Shown here: positions 23,320 to 34,358 of the stretch, one piece after another
Layout of the letters: the number at the start of each line of letters is the position of its first letter
Position numbering within the stretch: the first letter of the stretch is position 1
NCBI RefSeq assembly: GCF_932526225.1
Contig: NC_064035.1
Location: 8,357,296-8,421,295, forward strand
Length of the DNA stretch: 64,000 nucleotides
Origin: Nematostella vectensis
Taxonomy: Eukaryota > Cnidaria > Anthozoa > Actiniaria > Edwardsiidae
Reading direction: 5' to 3'
The notes under the pieces: generated by a model
The model's input: only the letters and a program-made list of their open reading frames with translations
Told to the model about the DNA's origin: nothing
The model's database searches: none
Made by a program: the position numbers and the translations under genes

Positions 23320-24809
23320 ATGTTAAACGTTGTTTGTTGCCCACCCACAATCAATGCCATCGACATCATCACAGTTTCTGAACGCGTCGGTCAGCATTGC
23401 AGAGAACAGCATACCGAAGAGAGTGTAGGAAAGAACCCTTGTTTGCGTATCCTGCTTAGGTTAGTTACAGTGAATGAGAGTGATGGTGTATGGACATTTA
23501 AAAGTTCAAATGGAAGAGACTTCCCAGGGTTCTTATGTGTATAATGTATGAGGTCCTTTAACCAGTTACCCTATACTATACTTCATACTTCACACAATAG
23601 TTATCATTTTTTTTCCTATCCTTCTCCGGTTGAAACCTACTGATCGAAGTGAGGTATGATTTTTTTTTTTGCTTTTGGGACCATTTCTTTCAATGAAACA
23701 TTTATTAGCATGTCAGTCTTTTTAAGATTCAAAAGTCATTCCTTAAATAGTTATTGGAAAAAAATATTATTTTATAGAAACATATACACAAACATATATC
23801 TCACCAATATATAAACATATATCTCACCAACATATCAAAACCATTCAAAGGCTATTTAACTTTAAACAGTTCTTTAAGTTTTGCGAGGCCACTTAAGGAT
23901 TATTCTTTCAATCAAGTGGACGTCCAATAATACTCTTGTATAATATACTGGATTGGTGAGCAAACCGTAACCCAAGGAAAACTCATGACATGGCAGATCT
24001 GTAAAGGTCTAGGAAGCTTTGAAACGCTATAAATCCGCTATCATTTATGAAATGATATTAATTTAGGCATGACATCATTTTGGATGTTAATATCTAAATT
24101 TTGATTAAGTCACCAGGCGTCTTTTAACGGTTAAATGGAGAGAGAGGGCTGCTCATGCAAGTTTGAAAGGTGCTAGGCGGGCAGTTAGCTGACAATTCAC
24201 TAACAAGCCTTTACTTTATTGATTGCATACACTGTGGAAAGGTCTTGAATAAGAAAAGGTTTCATTTTCCATCCTTTCTTTTCTCACTGACCATCACATC
24301 ACCAATAGCTGGCATTTTTGATCGGAATATGGGTAGCTGACACCTGTTCCAGTAATTTTCGCCAAAAAAAGCTGTTGTAAAACACTTTTCCGACTCGGAC
24401 TCCCTTCGGGTGACTCAGCAATTTTTCTTTAATAAAATCATTTTCTAGAAAGAAGAAGAAAATATTATTGCCTTTACGCTCGAGGCGTTTAATTCTAAAT
24501 TAGTTTTAAAAAATTGACATCAATGCTTACCAAATACAAATATTATTTGGTCTACAGAAAAGACGCACGTGCTCTATGATAGCAGTTCAATACGATTTTT
24601 AGGAAATCGTTAAAATAAAATTGAGTAGACAAAAATAAAAATACTGGGTATTAATTTCGAGAATAAAAAGTTAATGTATTTGCGAGAAAGCGCCTTGGAT
24701 GACTAAACAAGTCACAAGTGAATGTTAGTTGGCAAACTTGTGTTCAAAAGTAGATGAATTCAACTCAACGAAATTAACTCAAGCTTGAGGCCAAACTAAC
24801 GAAATGCAA

Positions 24810-24890
24810 GTAGTAAGTACACTCTTTTTTTATATAAGAACGTCTAATTTTCAGTTGAGGCTGTGCCGTTCTTATTTTTAGGACATTTTA
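24810..24890. repeat. dispersed MITE terminus (TACACT..TATAAGAACG family)
   Basis: Reads GTACACTCTTTTTTTATATA, then AGAACGTCTAATTTTCAGTT, then GAGGCTGTGCCGTTCTTAT. It is the clearest copy of the family present also at 13538, 14070, 16665, 33233 and 33475. Confidence 0.65.
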
Positions 24891-26468
24891 AAGTGCCCCT
24901 AGCATCAAACTCTTAATTTTCGGGTTTATACCAATATATCAGTAGTTTAGGACTTAAAAACAAACTATACCAAGTTTTATTGCCATACGACGGGTTTTCG
25001 TTGGGTTAAATGTAAATAATATCGCACTCTCGAGCGATAATTTTTTCGGTAAATTGTCATTATCTGTACAACTTCGAGTAAAAATCTAATTTTCTATATT
25101 TTGTGATAAAACGCTGTTGTTCACAAACTCTTCGGAGCTCGACGTTTCCGAAGCGACTTCGGTAGCGCTTCGACTGCTGATTTATACCTGTAAATAAAAA
25201 GAGATCAAATTTAATTTCATTATATAAAATAGTTATTAAAGTTTACCTTTAAAAATGCATAGTAGATAGAACACAATTTCAGGAGCTCTGCCTCTTTCGA
25301 CTTTATATTGCCCTTCTTTCTTTTCTAAAATGCCCTCAACATGCCCTCATCCTGCAACTGAAAGAACTTTTTAAAGGTCTTGTTATTCAAAAAGGAGAAA
25401 TAAGGGCATTGATATTCGATTTTAATTGAATTTTACCAAAATTTTTTTAAAGAGGAAATACCTTATCTTCAGATCCTGAAACGGCGTTGGCGTCCATGCA
25501 ATTCCAATTTATGACTTGTGTAGAAATCGTTGTGTTACTGATTGAGCAAGGCAATAAAGACATTTAATGTTGCGTTACCGAGTTGAACCTGCGTGATGTC
25601 AGTTTCTGTCGCGCGCGTGGCTATCGCGATTAGGTAATAGTAACATTTTACTTTTTATGTCACGCGATATTAATATCGCCTGTAGTCTAAATGCCTAGAT
25701 GTGTTAAAAATTCACTCGAAGTGCTGCCACTTTGGCGTGGTTCTGCTTCCTTGTATTCTTTTGGTCTTACTGGTTTACTTACATTAGTTATACAAAAATT
25801 TGGTTTTTGTATTTGGTTTTTGGTTATTAAAATAATAAGTAGGAGTAAACATATGAAACAATAGGGACCTTGATATTTAAAACGGCGCAGAGAGTAGCCT
25901 GAGTTAACAGATTTTTCAAGTGTATATGCTCTCAATATTATTTTAATTTTGGCTTAATCCAGTTAAAATAGAACATTTGACAAATTTTCTCAAATATAGC
26001 CCGCATCCATCATTTAGCACGATCGTTAAACCGACAAATTGAGGCCTTAAAAGTCGCATCTGGTACATTGCTCTATCAAAAATGGCCATTTTTTCCTGGA
26101 AAGACAGTCACATAGACAGACATAGGTAAGATTTCTCAGTGCACACGTGTTCACATCGAAACGGGCACTTCCGCTCTCACAATTTATTACACTTGAATAT
26201 TGATTTTATGTTGACAAAAAAGATAAACACCACATTAAAAACTATATGCACAGCCTAAAAAAACATCCATTGAAAAGAATCCGAATGTGGCTGGAACTTG
26301 ATTCGCGTCCACACTATCGTTTTCGCAGCGTGTTCGCCTGGATCCAGCTGTCCACACTAACCACGGATTCAAACGTTTGAAAACGCTGAAAGGCACGGGG
26401 AAACGTCATTTATATGATATGCGCATGCTTAAAGCAGCAGACGCGCCTGCGTATGACGCCATCGTTTT

Positions 26469-26534
26469 CAATCTCGATCCAAGGGCCCACGTTACCTTGT
26501 GACACAAAGGTACGTGGGCTCTGAGAACGAGATT
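26469..26534. repeat. imperfect palindrome, about 28-bp arms
   Basis: AATCTCGATCCAAGGGCCCA..TACCTT pairs with AAGGTACGTGGGCTCT..AGATT around a short GTGACAC loop. It is flanked on both sides by ATCGTTTTC. Probably a dispersed hairpin repeat. Confidence 0.65.
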
Positions 26535-26879
26535 GCATCGTTTTCATTTTGATACGGATTCCTTGATCACATAACGTTTTGGGTGCCAAAGTAGCGCGCA
26601 GTTTGGCGCAAATTAACAACATAAAAGTAACTTATCCAGTTCTTTAAGGATCAGCCAGAAAATTTATTTATGTCGTTCTCCGGCGATTATCACGCTTAGC
26701 GCGTCGGCGTTGTTCGTTCCCCAGCGATATAAGCAGCTTGGAGTGCGTCACAATTTTGATTCTTCCAGTAAGTTTCCTTAAGTTTCCTTCCTTTCTCTCC
26801 TCGTGAATTTATTGAATGCTCCTCATATAAATATACCATGCTCTGATGTTCTTTGTAAATTTACCTTAGTCTGTTGGTA

Positions 26880-27538
26880 CGAGAAGCATCAGAGCATCAG
26901 AGAGCATTTTAAGTTTACGAGAAGAGCATCAGAGAGCATTGTAAGTTTACGAGAAGCATCAGAGAGCATGATAAATTTACGAGAAGCATCAGAGAGCATG
27001 GTAAATGTACAGAGAGCATCAGAGAGTATGGTAAATTAACGAGAAGCATCAGAGAGCATGGTAAAGTTACGGAGAGCATCAGAGAGCATGGAAAATTTAC
27101 GGAGAGCATCACAGAGCATGGAAAATTTACGGAGAGAATCAGAGAGTATAGTAAATTTATGGAGATCATCAGAGAGTATGGTAAATTTACGAGAAGCATC
27201 AGAGAGCATGGTAAATTTATGGAGATCATCAGAGAGTATGGTAAATTTATGGAGATCATCAGAGAGCATGGTAAATTTATGGAGATCATCAGAGAGTATG
27301 GTAAATTTATGGAGATCATCAGAGAGTATGGTAAATTTACGGAGAGCATCAGAGAGTATGGTAAATTTATGGAGATCATCAGAGAGTATGGTAAATTTAT
27401 GGAGATCATCAGTAAGCATGGTAAATTTACGAGAAGCATCAGAGAGCATGGTAAATTTACGAGAAGCATCAGAGAGCATAGTAAATTTACGAGAAGCATC
27501 AGAGAGCATGGAAAATTTACGAGAAGCATCAGAGAGTA
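26880..27538. repeat. 30-bp minisatellite, about 22 copies
   Basis: The unit is GTAAATTTACGAGAAGCATC followed by AGAGAGCATG. A variant (ATGGAGATCATC in place of ACGAGAAGCATC) alternates with the main form. Because 30 is a multiple of 3, several frames on both strands stay open. These are not called as genes. Confidence 0.95.
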
Positions 27539-28494
27539 GTGGTGGACGTGCTTTTTTGGAATAGCAAGGATACAATTTATATAAGTAGTATGTATACATT
27601 ATGGTCTTCTTTAATAAAAGTTGATAATATCAGAATGTGTCCACTTTGAGTCAATGGTTTTATAACAAATCTTTCAAGCGGTCGATAAGTCCGTTATGCT
27701 TAATTAGGTATTAAAATAAAGTGTGGTTCATTCCCGTGAAAAAATAAATAAAAGTAGCTTACAAATTATATTTATAACTTACTTTTTAGAAAGCAATAAG
27801 TCATCATTCAGCACACATGCTCGAACAAAAACTTCTAAAAAGAACCCTAAAAGCTTTTTGTTTGTTGTCGTAATCATTGTTTTGAAATAATATATCTCAT
27901 AAATGAATGATAAGCATTAACAAACAACATAGCTTTACATACAGTATACGATATAATTATATACAACTCTTGGATATCCAACCCACAATTGTTGTACTTC
28001 ATAGATAGAAAAGAACGATAAGTGTGAGGCTCCGGTTTAGGCAGTTCCTAAATATATCTAGTATGGAAATTGACGAATTGCATTGAAGGATATCTGTGAA
28101 ATATGGGAGAGAGCGTGTAAGGAACCTGTCTCTATTTAGGGTTGAAACTAGTCTGGAAGTCTTTGGTTTTTTTTATGCCGGGGAAGGTGGTTCAGGTAGA
28201 TGGAGCAAGCATGGGCACGAGACGAATGTTCTAGAAAATACTTCGCGAACAACATGCCTTAATGCATGTTGCAATTAAAAAATAAAAAGACATAATAATT
28301 GGACATTCTGACTTTAGTGGCGTCAAGCATGCGTTTATCTAGTGAATACTTCGCGACAAACTAATCGAAATGCCGAACAATTATTTGAGCATCCGCCGGG
28401 CTAACGCAATTATATCATAATTAAAAACTAAAAAAAACTAGTAGATATGTCGATTTTAGAGGGGTTAATCATCCACCTGGCCTACATTAAACGG
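27539..28494. other. intergenic upstream of GPCR 2
   Basis: AT-rich. It contains a copy of the repeat segment seen at 16498-16540 (GGCAGTTCCTAAATATATCT at 28038-28057). No gene seen. Confidence 0.5.
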
Positions 28495-28502
28495 TATAAA
28501 AA
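28495..28502 (+). promoter_or_regulatory. TATA box candidate for GPCR 2
   Basis: TATAAAAA lies 96 bp upstream of the ATG at 28591, in the expected position for a short 5' UTR without an intron. Confidence 0.4.
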
Positions 28503-28590
28503 GCGATCATTTAGACAGGTTTTCCACGTCTGCACATAAGTCCCTTGTGGTTTTTATTTCTCTGTGAAAGATCTTTTACTCGAAGCAGAC

Positions 28591-29666
28591 ATGAATCAGT
28601 CCTCTATTGAGACAGGTTTGAATCGTCTACAAGACCAGCTTTCTTCCAGGGGGACGGCGCGCAAGGTCATCGAGACTTTGGTGTTTATCGCACTTTATGC
28701 AGTTGGACTTATTGGTAACTTTCTCGTGTTGTTCATCGTAAACAAAAAGAGAAAGGAAGGAAAAATGATCTACTTATTCATTGGAGCATTAGCTATCTCG
28801 GATATCTTTCTTCTGACTAGCTTTGCAGTGTTTTCAAGCCCTGCTATTGTACTAGGGAAGTGGCCGTTCCCTGAAATCGTCTGCCAGTTACACGGATTCT
28901 GCATCATATATCTCGGTACTGCCTCTTTACTGCTAATGGCTATCACTGCTCTGAATCGGTACTTTCGTGTGGTGGGCACAAAGTATTACCATCGGCTGTT
29001 CACCACAAAGCGTACAATTCTTCTCATTTTAGGGGCATGGGTGTTTGCTACCATAACACCAATCCAGTATTTGTCTTCAGGAGAGAGGTATATCTTCAAC
29101 CCTGGAAAATGCATTTGCTTTATGAGACACAAAGTCAAAGCAAGTTCATTGTATGGGTACGTTATAGTTTCTATCCCGATATTTGTTATAATCGTGTTTA
29201 TTATAAAATTTTTAAACTCGCTCGAAGCCACCAAGTCAGCTTTCAGCAGAACAGTAAGGGTATAGGGGGCCCTAGTATCCATGACATCAATATCACAAGG
29301 ACTCTTTTCTTGACTGTTGTGGGTTGCCTGTGTTGTTGGACACCAGTTTTGATCATTGATATCATTGACTTTGTGCAGGGCGAATTCTCTCTCCCAAGAG
29401 AAGCCTATTACTTTTATTCCTGTGTTGGGTCATCTTCCTCGGTTATCAACCCTTTTATTTACGGTGCACTCAACCCTATGTTCAGAGAAGAGTACAAGAG
29501 GATCATGCCGTGTGGATATCGGAATACCGAAGTTCAAAATATGGCTACGGTGCCGAAGTTGGTGTTCCCTAGTCGACATATCAAGAACGCTGATCTAAGG
29601 AATGGACCGAATGAAGTCGAGTTTATACATCTTCGTTACATAGCTTGCAAGGACGGTACCATGTGA
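28591..29666 (+). CDS. rhodopsin-family GPCR in two overlapping frames
   Basis: The first frame starts at ATG 28591 (MNQSSIETGL) and covers TM1-TM5: TM1 GNFLVLFIV, TM2 LAISD, Cys98 at TM3, LNRYFRV (NRY in place of DRY) at about 121-127, TM4 Trp, and a loop-2 Cys. It ends at TAG 29265, shortly after TM5. TM6 (GCLCCWTPVLIIDII, a CWxP motif), TM7 (NPFIYGALNP) and the tail continue in the -1 frame to TGA 29664-29666. So one 7TM receptor is encoded, but with a single -1 shift between TM5 and intracellular loop 3. No intron fits the junction. Possible explanations: a recent frameshift pseudogene, an assembly indel in the A/T run at 29205-29216, or programmed frameshifting at TTTAAAC (29211-29217). 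Confidence 0.75.
29211..29217 (+). other. TTTAAAC slippery heptamer at the GPCR 2 frame junction
   Basis: In the upstream frame the codons are TTT TTA AAC, so the heptamer is in the X-XXY-YYZ register. A -1 slip leads directly into the frame encoding TM6-TM7. No strong downstream pseudoknot could be identified by eye. Confidence 0.4.
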
Positions 29667-29730
29667 TTCTGTATCTCGGCATTCTGATTTCACAGAAATT
29701 TGGGCAGTACCTGTTGTAAAGCCAAAACCA

Positions 29731-29736
29731 AATAAA
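29731..29736 (+). terminator. poly(A) signal candidate for GPCR 2
   Basis: AATAAA (within AATAAATAAATG) lies 65 bp after the receptor stop codon. Confidence 0.5.
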
Positions 29737-29814
29737 TAAATGTTGCAGCCAGTAGCAAGTGTAGTCTGTATAAGGGGTGGATTCCAGGTCCCCGACCGTG
29801 AGGTCGTGGCGCGT

Positions 29815-29972
29815 TCTGATTGGCTGCTGAAAATGGCGTGCTGTGATTGGTCCGAATATAAGGGGAGGAAGTGACGTCACAGAATGGCGTGCTGTGATTG
29901 GTCGGATTTTAAGGGGCGGAAATGACGTCACGGTTGGACAATATTATGGGATACCATGAAAAGGATATATAA
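29815..29972 (+). promoter_or_regulatory. CCAAT/CRE/TATA promoter module
   Basis: Three reversed CCAAT boxes (ATTGG in CTGATTGGCTGC, GTGATTGGTCC and GTGATTGGTCG) and two perfect CRE palindromes TGACGTCA (29872-29879, 29923-29930) sit in two direct copies of a roughly 50-bp unit. TATATAA follows at 29966-29972, 48 bp before the ATG of the zinc-finger frame at 30020. CRE and CCAAT boxes are bound by CREB/ATF and NF-Y in animals (established knowledge). Use here is inferred. Confidence 0.6.
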
Positions 29973-30019
29973 GATGGAAATTTTTGAAGCGAAGAACATT
30001 GCTGCTTTGTTTGTTGATG

Positions 30020-31035
30020 ATGAAGTGTTTTTGTAACGCGGAGGTGAAAAAAGTTGGGTCTGCCTTAAAGTGCGGTACTCCTGTGGATATTTAAAAAGAT
30101 CAGATAGGGTGTGGCTTTTATTTCAATCAAGACGAGGCCGAAGCAGTGAGAGAGGCCATCAAGGAGTTGACGTTACCGATTTTCCTGTGTGTGAACATAA
30201 CCTCATTTGCCGTGTTGGAGTGAGCCGCGGTCAGTTTTCCAGCGGTCGTGTGTATTTTACCTGTGACGTGAGGCTTCCAAACAAGACATGCGACCGGTTT
30301 GTGTGAGCGGAGCCCCCGAAGGAAGCAAAGAAGAAGAAGGCAGTGTCACTATGGACACCACCCTCTAAGAAGAAGGTCAAGGGCAAGGGCAAAGGCAAGA
30401 AGCTCCCTACAACCTGCGTAAACGTAAGCGTCCCAGTTCCCCCGCGCAAAGAAGAAGACGCGGAGGAGGAGGATGTAGAGGAGGAGGACGAGGAAGCGAC
30501 GGAGGAGATGCCAGAAGTAGTGGAGGTGATACCGAAGGCGAAGAAATTAGTTGTCGTCGAGAGTGACCCTAGCGAGGAGGAGGAGTCCATGGAATCTTAT
30601 AATGAGCTTGACGAACCTTAGACTACTTACAATGTGATTGATACTTATAACGTCATGCATGTCGTGAGTCATTATGCGGAATCGTTGATTCTTGACTTGA
30701 CGGTTGAGTGGGATCCCTTTGTGCACCGAGACCATGAACTGTGGAAGAAGGCCTTTTATAAGGCAAGAGCTACCCTGAATGGGAGTATTGAATTGATATG
30801 GGAGGGACTGCAAAACCTGAGTAATAGGCTCGGGCTTGCTGTGCAAGGTTATTGGAAATCTTATATTCAAGTTCTGTTGGACTGTCTGTCTCCCACGGAT
30901 ATTTTAAAGATGCTTCAGAAGAACGAGTTGCCTGGATTGTTGCGGGGAAGGGAGAATCAAGTTTGGGGTGTGCCCAGAGACATTGCGCGTCAAAATGTAG
31001 GGGAAGCCCCTTCACCCCTCACCCCATTTTCTTAG
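30020..31035 (+). pseudogene. decayed GRF-type zinc-finger protein of a virus-like element
   Basis: The frame opens at ATG 30020 with a Cys-rich start (C-x-C, later C and CGFYF), hits TAA near 30092 and resumes. It must change frame near 30165-30180 to reach a GRF-like module (CEHNLICRV, then SSGRVYFTC and CDRFV), where a TGA at 30304-30306 replaces the expected Trp. The same frame continues through a Lys-rich then Glu-rich stretch, a TAG at 30619-30621 and a 130-residue region of unknown family (WDPFVHRDHELWKKAF) to TAG 31033-31035. GRF zinc fingers bind single-stranded or structured nucleic acid. Several independent lesions make it non-functional as assembled. AATAAA is at 31112-31117. Confidence 0.55.
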
Positions 31036-31616
31036 AAAAAAAGAGACATTTCCTTTGTTATAAACGTTTTACATTATTATTAACCATTGTATTAAGGTAC
31101 TAAATAATTTAAATAAAAAATTCTTTTAAAAAGTCTATTTCATCTTCTTCTTTCCACAGTGCTGAAGTTAATTGTTCCTGTATCTGGGTGTGGTACCGCC
31201 GCTAACATCCAGGGTTCTATTCCCCACCCATCTCTGTAGTTTAGTTAGTGATGGTGATGGTTATTCTTTTCCCAGCCCGTGATGGTGGTTGTCGTACTTC
31301 CTTTCTACAATGTGGGCACGTTGGTTACACTCCTCTGTATTGTTGTGCCCTATACTACTCCCTTAAGCACTTGTCGTGGATATTGCTTACAGCATGTTAT
31401 TATTTCCATGACTTTATCATCATCTTTGCATATAACGCATTCAATTGGTTCTGCCATTTTTCTTTTTATTATTGTTGCTGTTATTATTATATTTATTATT
31501 ATTATTTCTTTGTTGTTTTTGAGTCTTGGTCTGACTGTGAAGTGGCTCGGCTCGTCGTCGTCTTTTATAGACCTTCAAGTAGGTCACGTGTATCGATGAG
31601 ATCATCAGGAACGCCT
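31036..31616. other. spacer between the two decayed frames
   Basis: Contains a poly(A) signal and a low-complexity TTATTATTATT tract near 31465-31510. No supportable gene. Confidence 0.5.
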
Positions 31617-31690
31617 CTGATTGGCTAAAGATTGTATTGATCAATCAAAGGCCTGGTAAACGGGAGACGTCATACTGATGATGTCAAGGC
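31617..31690 (+). promoter_or_regulatory. second CCAAT/CRE-like promoter module
   Basis: CTGATTGGCT (31617-31626), then GACGTCAT (31666-31673) and TGATGTCA shortly after. This resembles the module at 29815-29972 and lies about 100 bp upstream of the polymerase-like frame at 31772. Confidence 0.45.
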
Positions 31691-31771
31691 TTATTTTCTT
31701 TACCCTTCCCTATCCTTCTATGGAAGGATGCGTTTTCATTAGCATTTCAGTTGTTCTTGGCGGTCTTCGTC

Positions 31772-32998
31772 ATGGCTTATGATGATGAGTGGCTAGCCAA
31801 ATTGTTAGAAGTGTTACCTGACCAAGAAGAAGAAGAAGAAGGACTCACCTCAATTTAGTCGGACTTACCTCAATTTAGCTCCTTTGATGAATTGTTTGAC
31901 TATTATTATTATTGGGGGAGGGTGAGAAGATTTCGTTTGAAGTTCCTTTTTTGGACGAACCTGGTCCTTCCGGGGTACAACAACAACAACAACAACAACA
32001 AGAAGGACGCGGGAGAAAACGCCCCCTTGATAGTGATGACGAGGAAGAGGAGGAGAGGGAGAAGGAGGATGTCACGTATGATTTACGTCAAGTGACTACC
32101 CGACATTCTACCAAAATGCGTACCGACTGTACCGATTACGAACTGTCGGTAAATCTTCCTACTCGTGATACTATGAAGGAGGCTTTGGGGGATGTGGAAC
32201 TGGTGTTAGATCGTGTCCTCGACGATACGCTAAAGGGAATACAAAAGCACGATTACGCTCGCATCACCCTCGATGCCACTGCTCTCAAGAATCCCATTGC
32301 TTTGCCGTTTATGGGCCGTCATCAACTTACCCCTCAGCGCATTATGGGAGTCGTTGAAACCGAAGTGCAATCTAACGAGCAGTTTGTGTTGCAAGGAAAT
32401 TTCCATCTCCATGTACACGCACGTGCCTTATGGGGCTGGGAAACGGTCAAAGTATAAGAAGAATTCCTCTACCCTGGATACGGGAGATTTAGAGACATGG
32501 CGTAAGGGAAAAAGGAGCATCACTCGCGTTAAGAATCACGAAGAACTGTGCGCGGCTCGAGCTATCGTGATCGGAATGCTCATCTCACGGAGGTTCCTGA
32601 CTATGTTAAGCTGTACAACCCAAAAGCTGGGGGAGCCAAGCTTCCCTTGCAGACGGAACGCGCTCGAGCACTGCATCGCGACGCGGGAGTCCCTGAGGGA
32701 CGGTGTGGTATTTCCGCGTGGCTTTAATATTAATGTGGTGTCTAGAGAACACGCGAACACGGTGATCTTTTCCGGAAACTTACCTACTTCTGAGTACAGG
32801 CTCTACCTCTACTACGCCAAGGAACATTTCAACTATATCAATAGCATGCCAGGGATGCTTGGTCGATGCTATTATTGTACGAGATGCCAAAAGGGGTACG
32901 ATCGGAAAAATCACAAGTGTAACAACCTGTGCTATGGGTGTGGTGAGCAAGAGTGCCCCCCCTTGGTTTTACCCGCCGAACAAGACCATCGTTGGTAA
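31772..32998 (+). pseudogene. N-terminal part of a family B DNA polymerase-like protein (Polinton/virus type), broken
   Basis: Starts at ATG 31772 (MAYDDEWLAKLLEVLP), with an acidic run and an in-frame TAG at 31856-31858. A frame change in the TAT/G-run near 31905-31918 leads to the frame 31912-32457 (poly-Gln from a CAA run, then an acidic DDEEEEE patch and a folded region). A second frame change near 32395-32430 leads to the frame ending at TGG/TAA 32996-32998. The C-terminal part has INSMPGMLGRCYYC, C..C..GY....H.C...C and C..C motifs. These are the zinc-binding segment found before the exonuclease domain in protein-primed polymerases of Polinton/Maverick and related virus-like elements (from memory of the family). 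The exonuclease and polymerase catalytic domains are absent. Confidence 0.6.
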
Positions 32999-33041
32999 AA
33001 TACACACACCCCCTTTAGACTTAACATCTTTTTCTATATAG

Positions 33042-34358
33042 TTCTTGTCCTCCTTCTGTATTTCATACAAGGTTTACCCCAAAAACAACACCGCGAGACA
33101 AACGATTTTTAAAATTTATTCTAAAAACGAATTGTTTTATTTCTCAACCTTTGGTAACGATAATTTTCACGAGCGAACATTTGATTCCTTATTCCATCTG
33201 CTATGAATTAATTTTGTACCCAAGCAAATTAAGTACACTCTTTTTTTTCTATAAAAACCTTTTTTATAAGAACATCCAGCCTGTGATTTCACCAATTTTA
33301 AGAACATGCCGAGGCTCAGATAGCAGCAAAATATTGCGTTGTTAGTCTGAAGAGTTATCAAAATGCAGAATCAAATTTGTGTTCAAAGTATTTATTGCTA
33401 TTGAACATCTTCCTAATAATTCATTGGGTATTATATTCTGATATACACTAAAATTTAAGAACATCGTTAAGAATCAGCCTTCAGCCTTAAATTGCTCCAT
33501 AAACAAGAACGGCCCAGACTCAACTGAAATTTAGACGTTCGTATAAAAAAAACTTTTTTAGGATCTGGAAGTAAAAAGCTCATATTTTATGGTTTTCCTT
33601 CCTGAACGCTGTCCTTAATTCCTTAGACCAGCGATAGTTTCTTGAGTTAAGTGCAAATATATGTAATGACTAGACAGAGCCGTAGCGAAATATTAGGGGG
33701 GCACGATACAGAAAAATTAAGAAAACTGGGCGCAGCCACGCCCCTTCTGGTCATATCCTTATAATTTTTGAAAATATCGGGGGTAAGCTTGTAAATACTA
33801 CTGCTAATACTACATTGCGGAAAGTATTCAGCCGGGGATTTACACGGGAAAATATGAGGATTCTAGAAGGGTCGTAGGAGAGCAAAACGAGTTGTTCAAT
33901 TAACCAAATCACTTTTTTGCCTCTAAAAGGGGGGGGGGGGAGGTGGAGGTGCGCGCTCACCATACTACTACGAATACTATCACGCAATTTGATTGGCTCC
34001 CGTACTCCTCAATATCTATTGAGCCATAGATACTGAGTTGCGAAAAAGCGGCGACTAAAGCGGTTATTTATTCCTGAGAATTCATATTAAAATCGTCATT
34101 TATTTAAAAGAGTATGTGAGTGGATTTATACTAAAACAATTAGACTACTCGTTTTCAAGGCTGCGCGAGACTATCTATTGACTCGAAATCGTAGTCTAAT
34201 TGTTGAATATATAAGCCTAAGAAAAATTTTGTACTTGTTTTTGTGCATGAACTGAGTATTTGGGTGTACAGTATATAACGCACAGATTCGATCACCTTAG
34301 AAACCATAGTATTTTAAATAATGCATGATCCAAAAAAAAAAACTCTGCCCAACTGCAC
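33042..34358. other. intergenic between virus-like segment and vWA gene A
   Basis: Holds inverted MITE termini (33233-33565), a transposon-like end CAGAGCCGTAGCG near 33675 (similar to CAGGGCCGTAGCA at 11983), a G-run at 33929-33940, and the 3' flank of vWA gene A. Minus-strand AATAAA candidates are TTTATT at 34067-34072 and 34099-34104. Confidence 0.5.
33233..33565. mobile_element. MITE of the TACACT..TATAAGAACG family, both ends
   Basis: The left end is GTACACTCTTTTTTTTCTAT. The right end, inverted, is at 33475-33565 (AAGAACGGCCCAGACTCAAC, then GACGTTCGTATAAAAAAA). At about 330 bp it shows the complete unit whose fragments occur elsewhere in the window. Confidence 0.55.

Larger units (their letters stand above)
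21314..26879. other. intergenic, no gene seen
   Basis: Only short frames without domain similarity. It holds the CAGGCCCGTACCC element (22636-23319), a MITE terminus (24810-24890), a palindrome (26469-26534), and AT-rich sequence with poly-G or poly-C tracts at 22660-22735 and 23292-23304. Confidence 0.5.

Noticed and set aside
26803-27599. Frames of 126-204 codons on both strands
   Set aside because: By-product of the 30-bp minisatellite. No non-repeat domain and no matching splice signals.
31248-31628. 126-codon frame between the two virus-like frames
   Set aside because: Low complexity (TTATTATT run) with no domain and poor start context.
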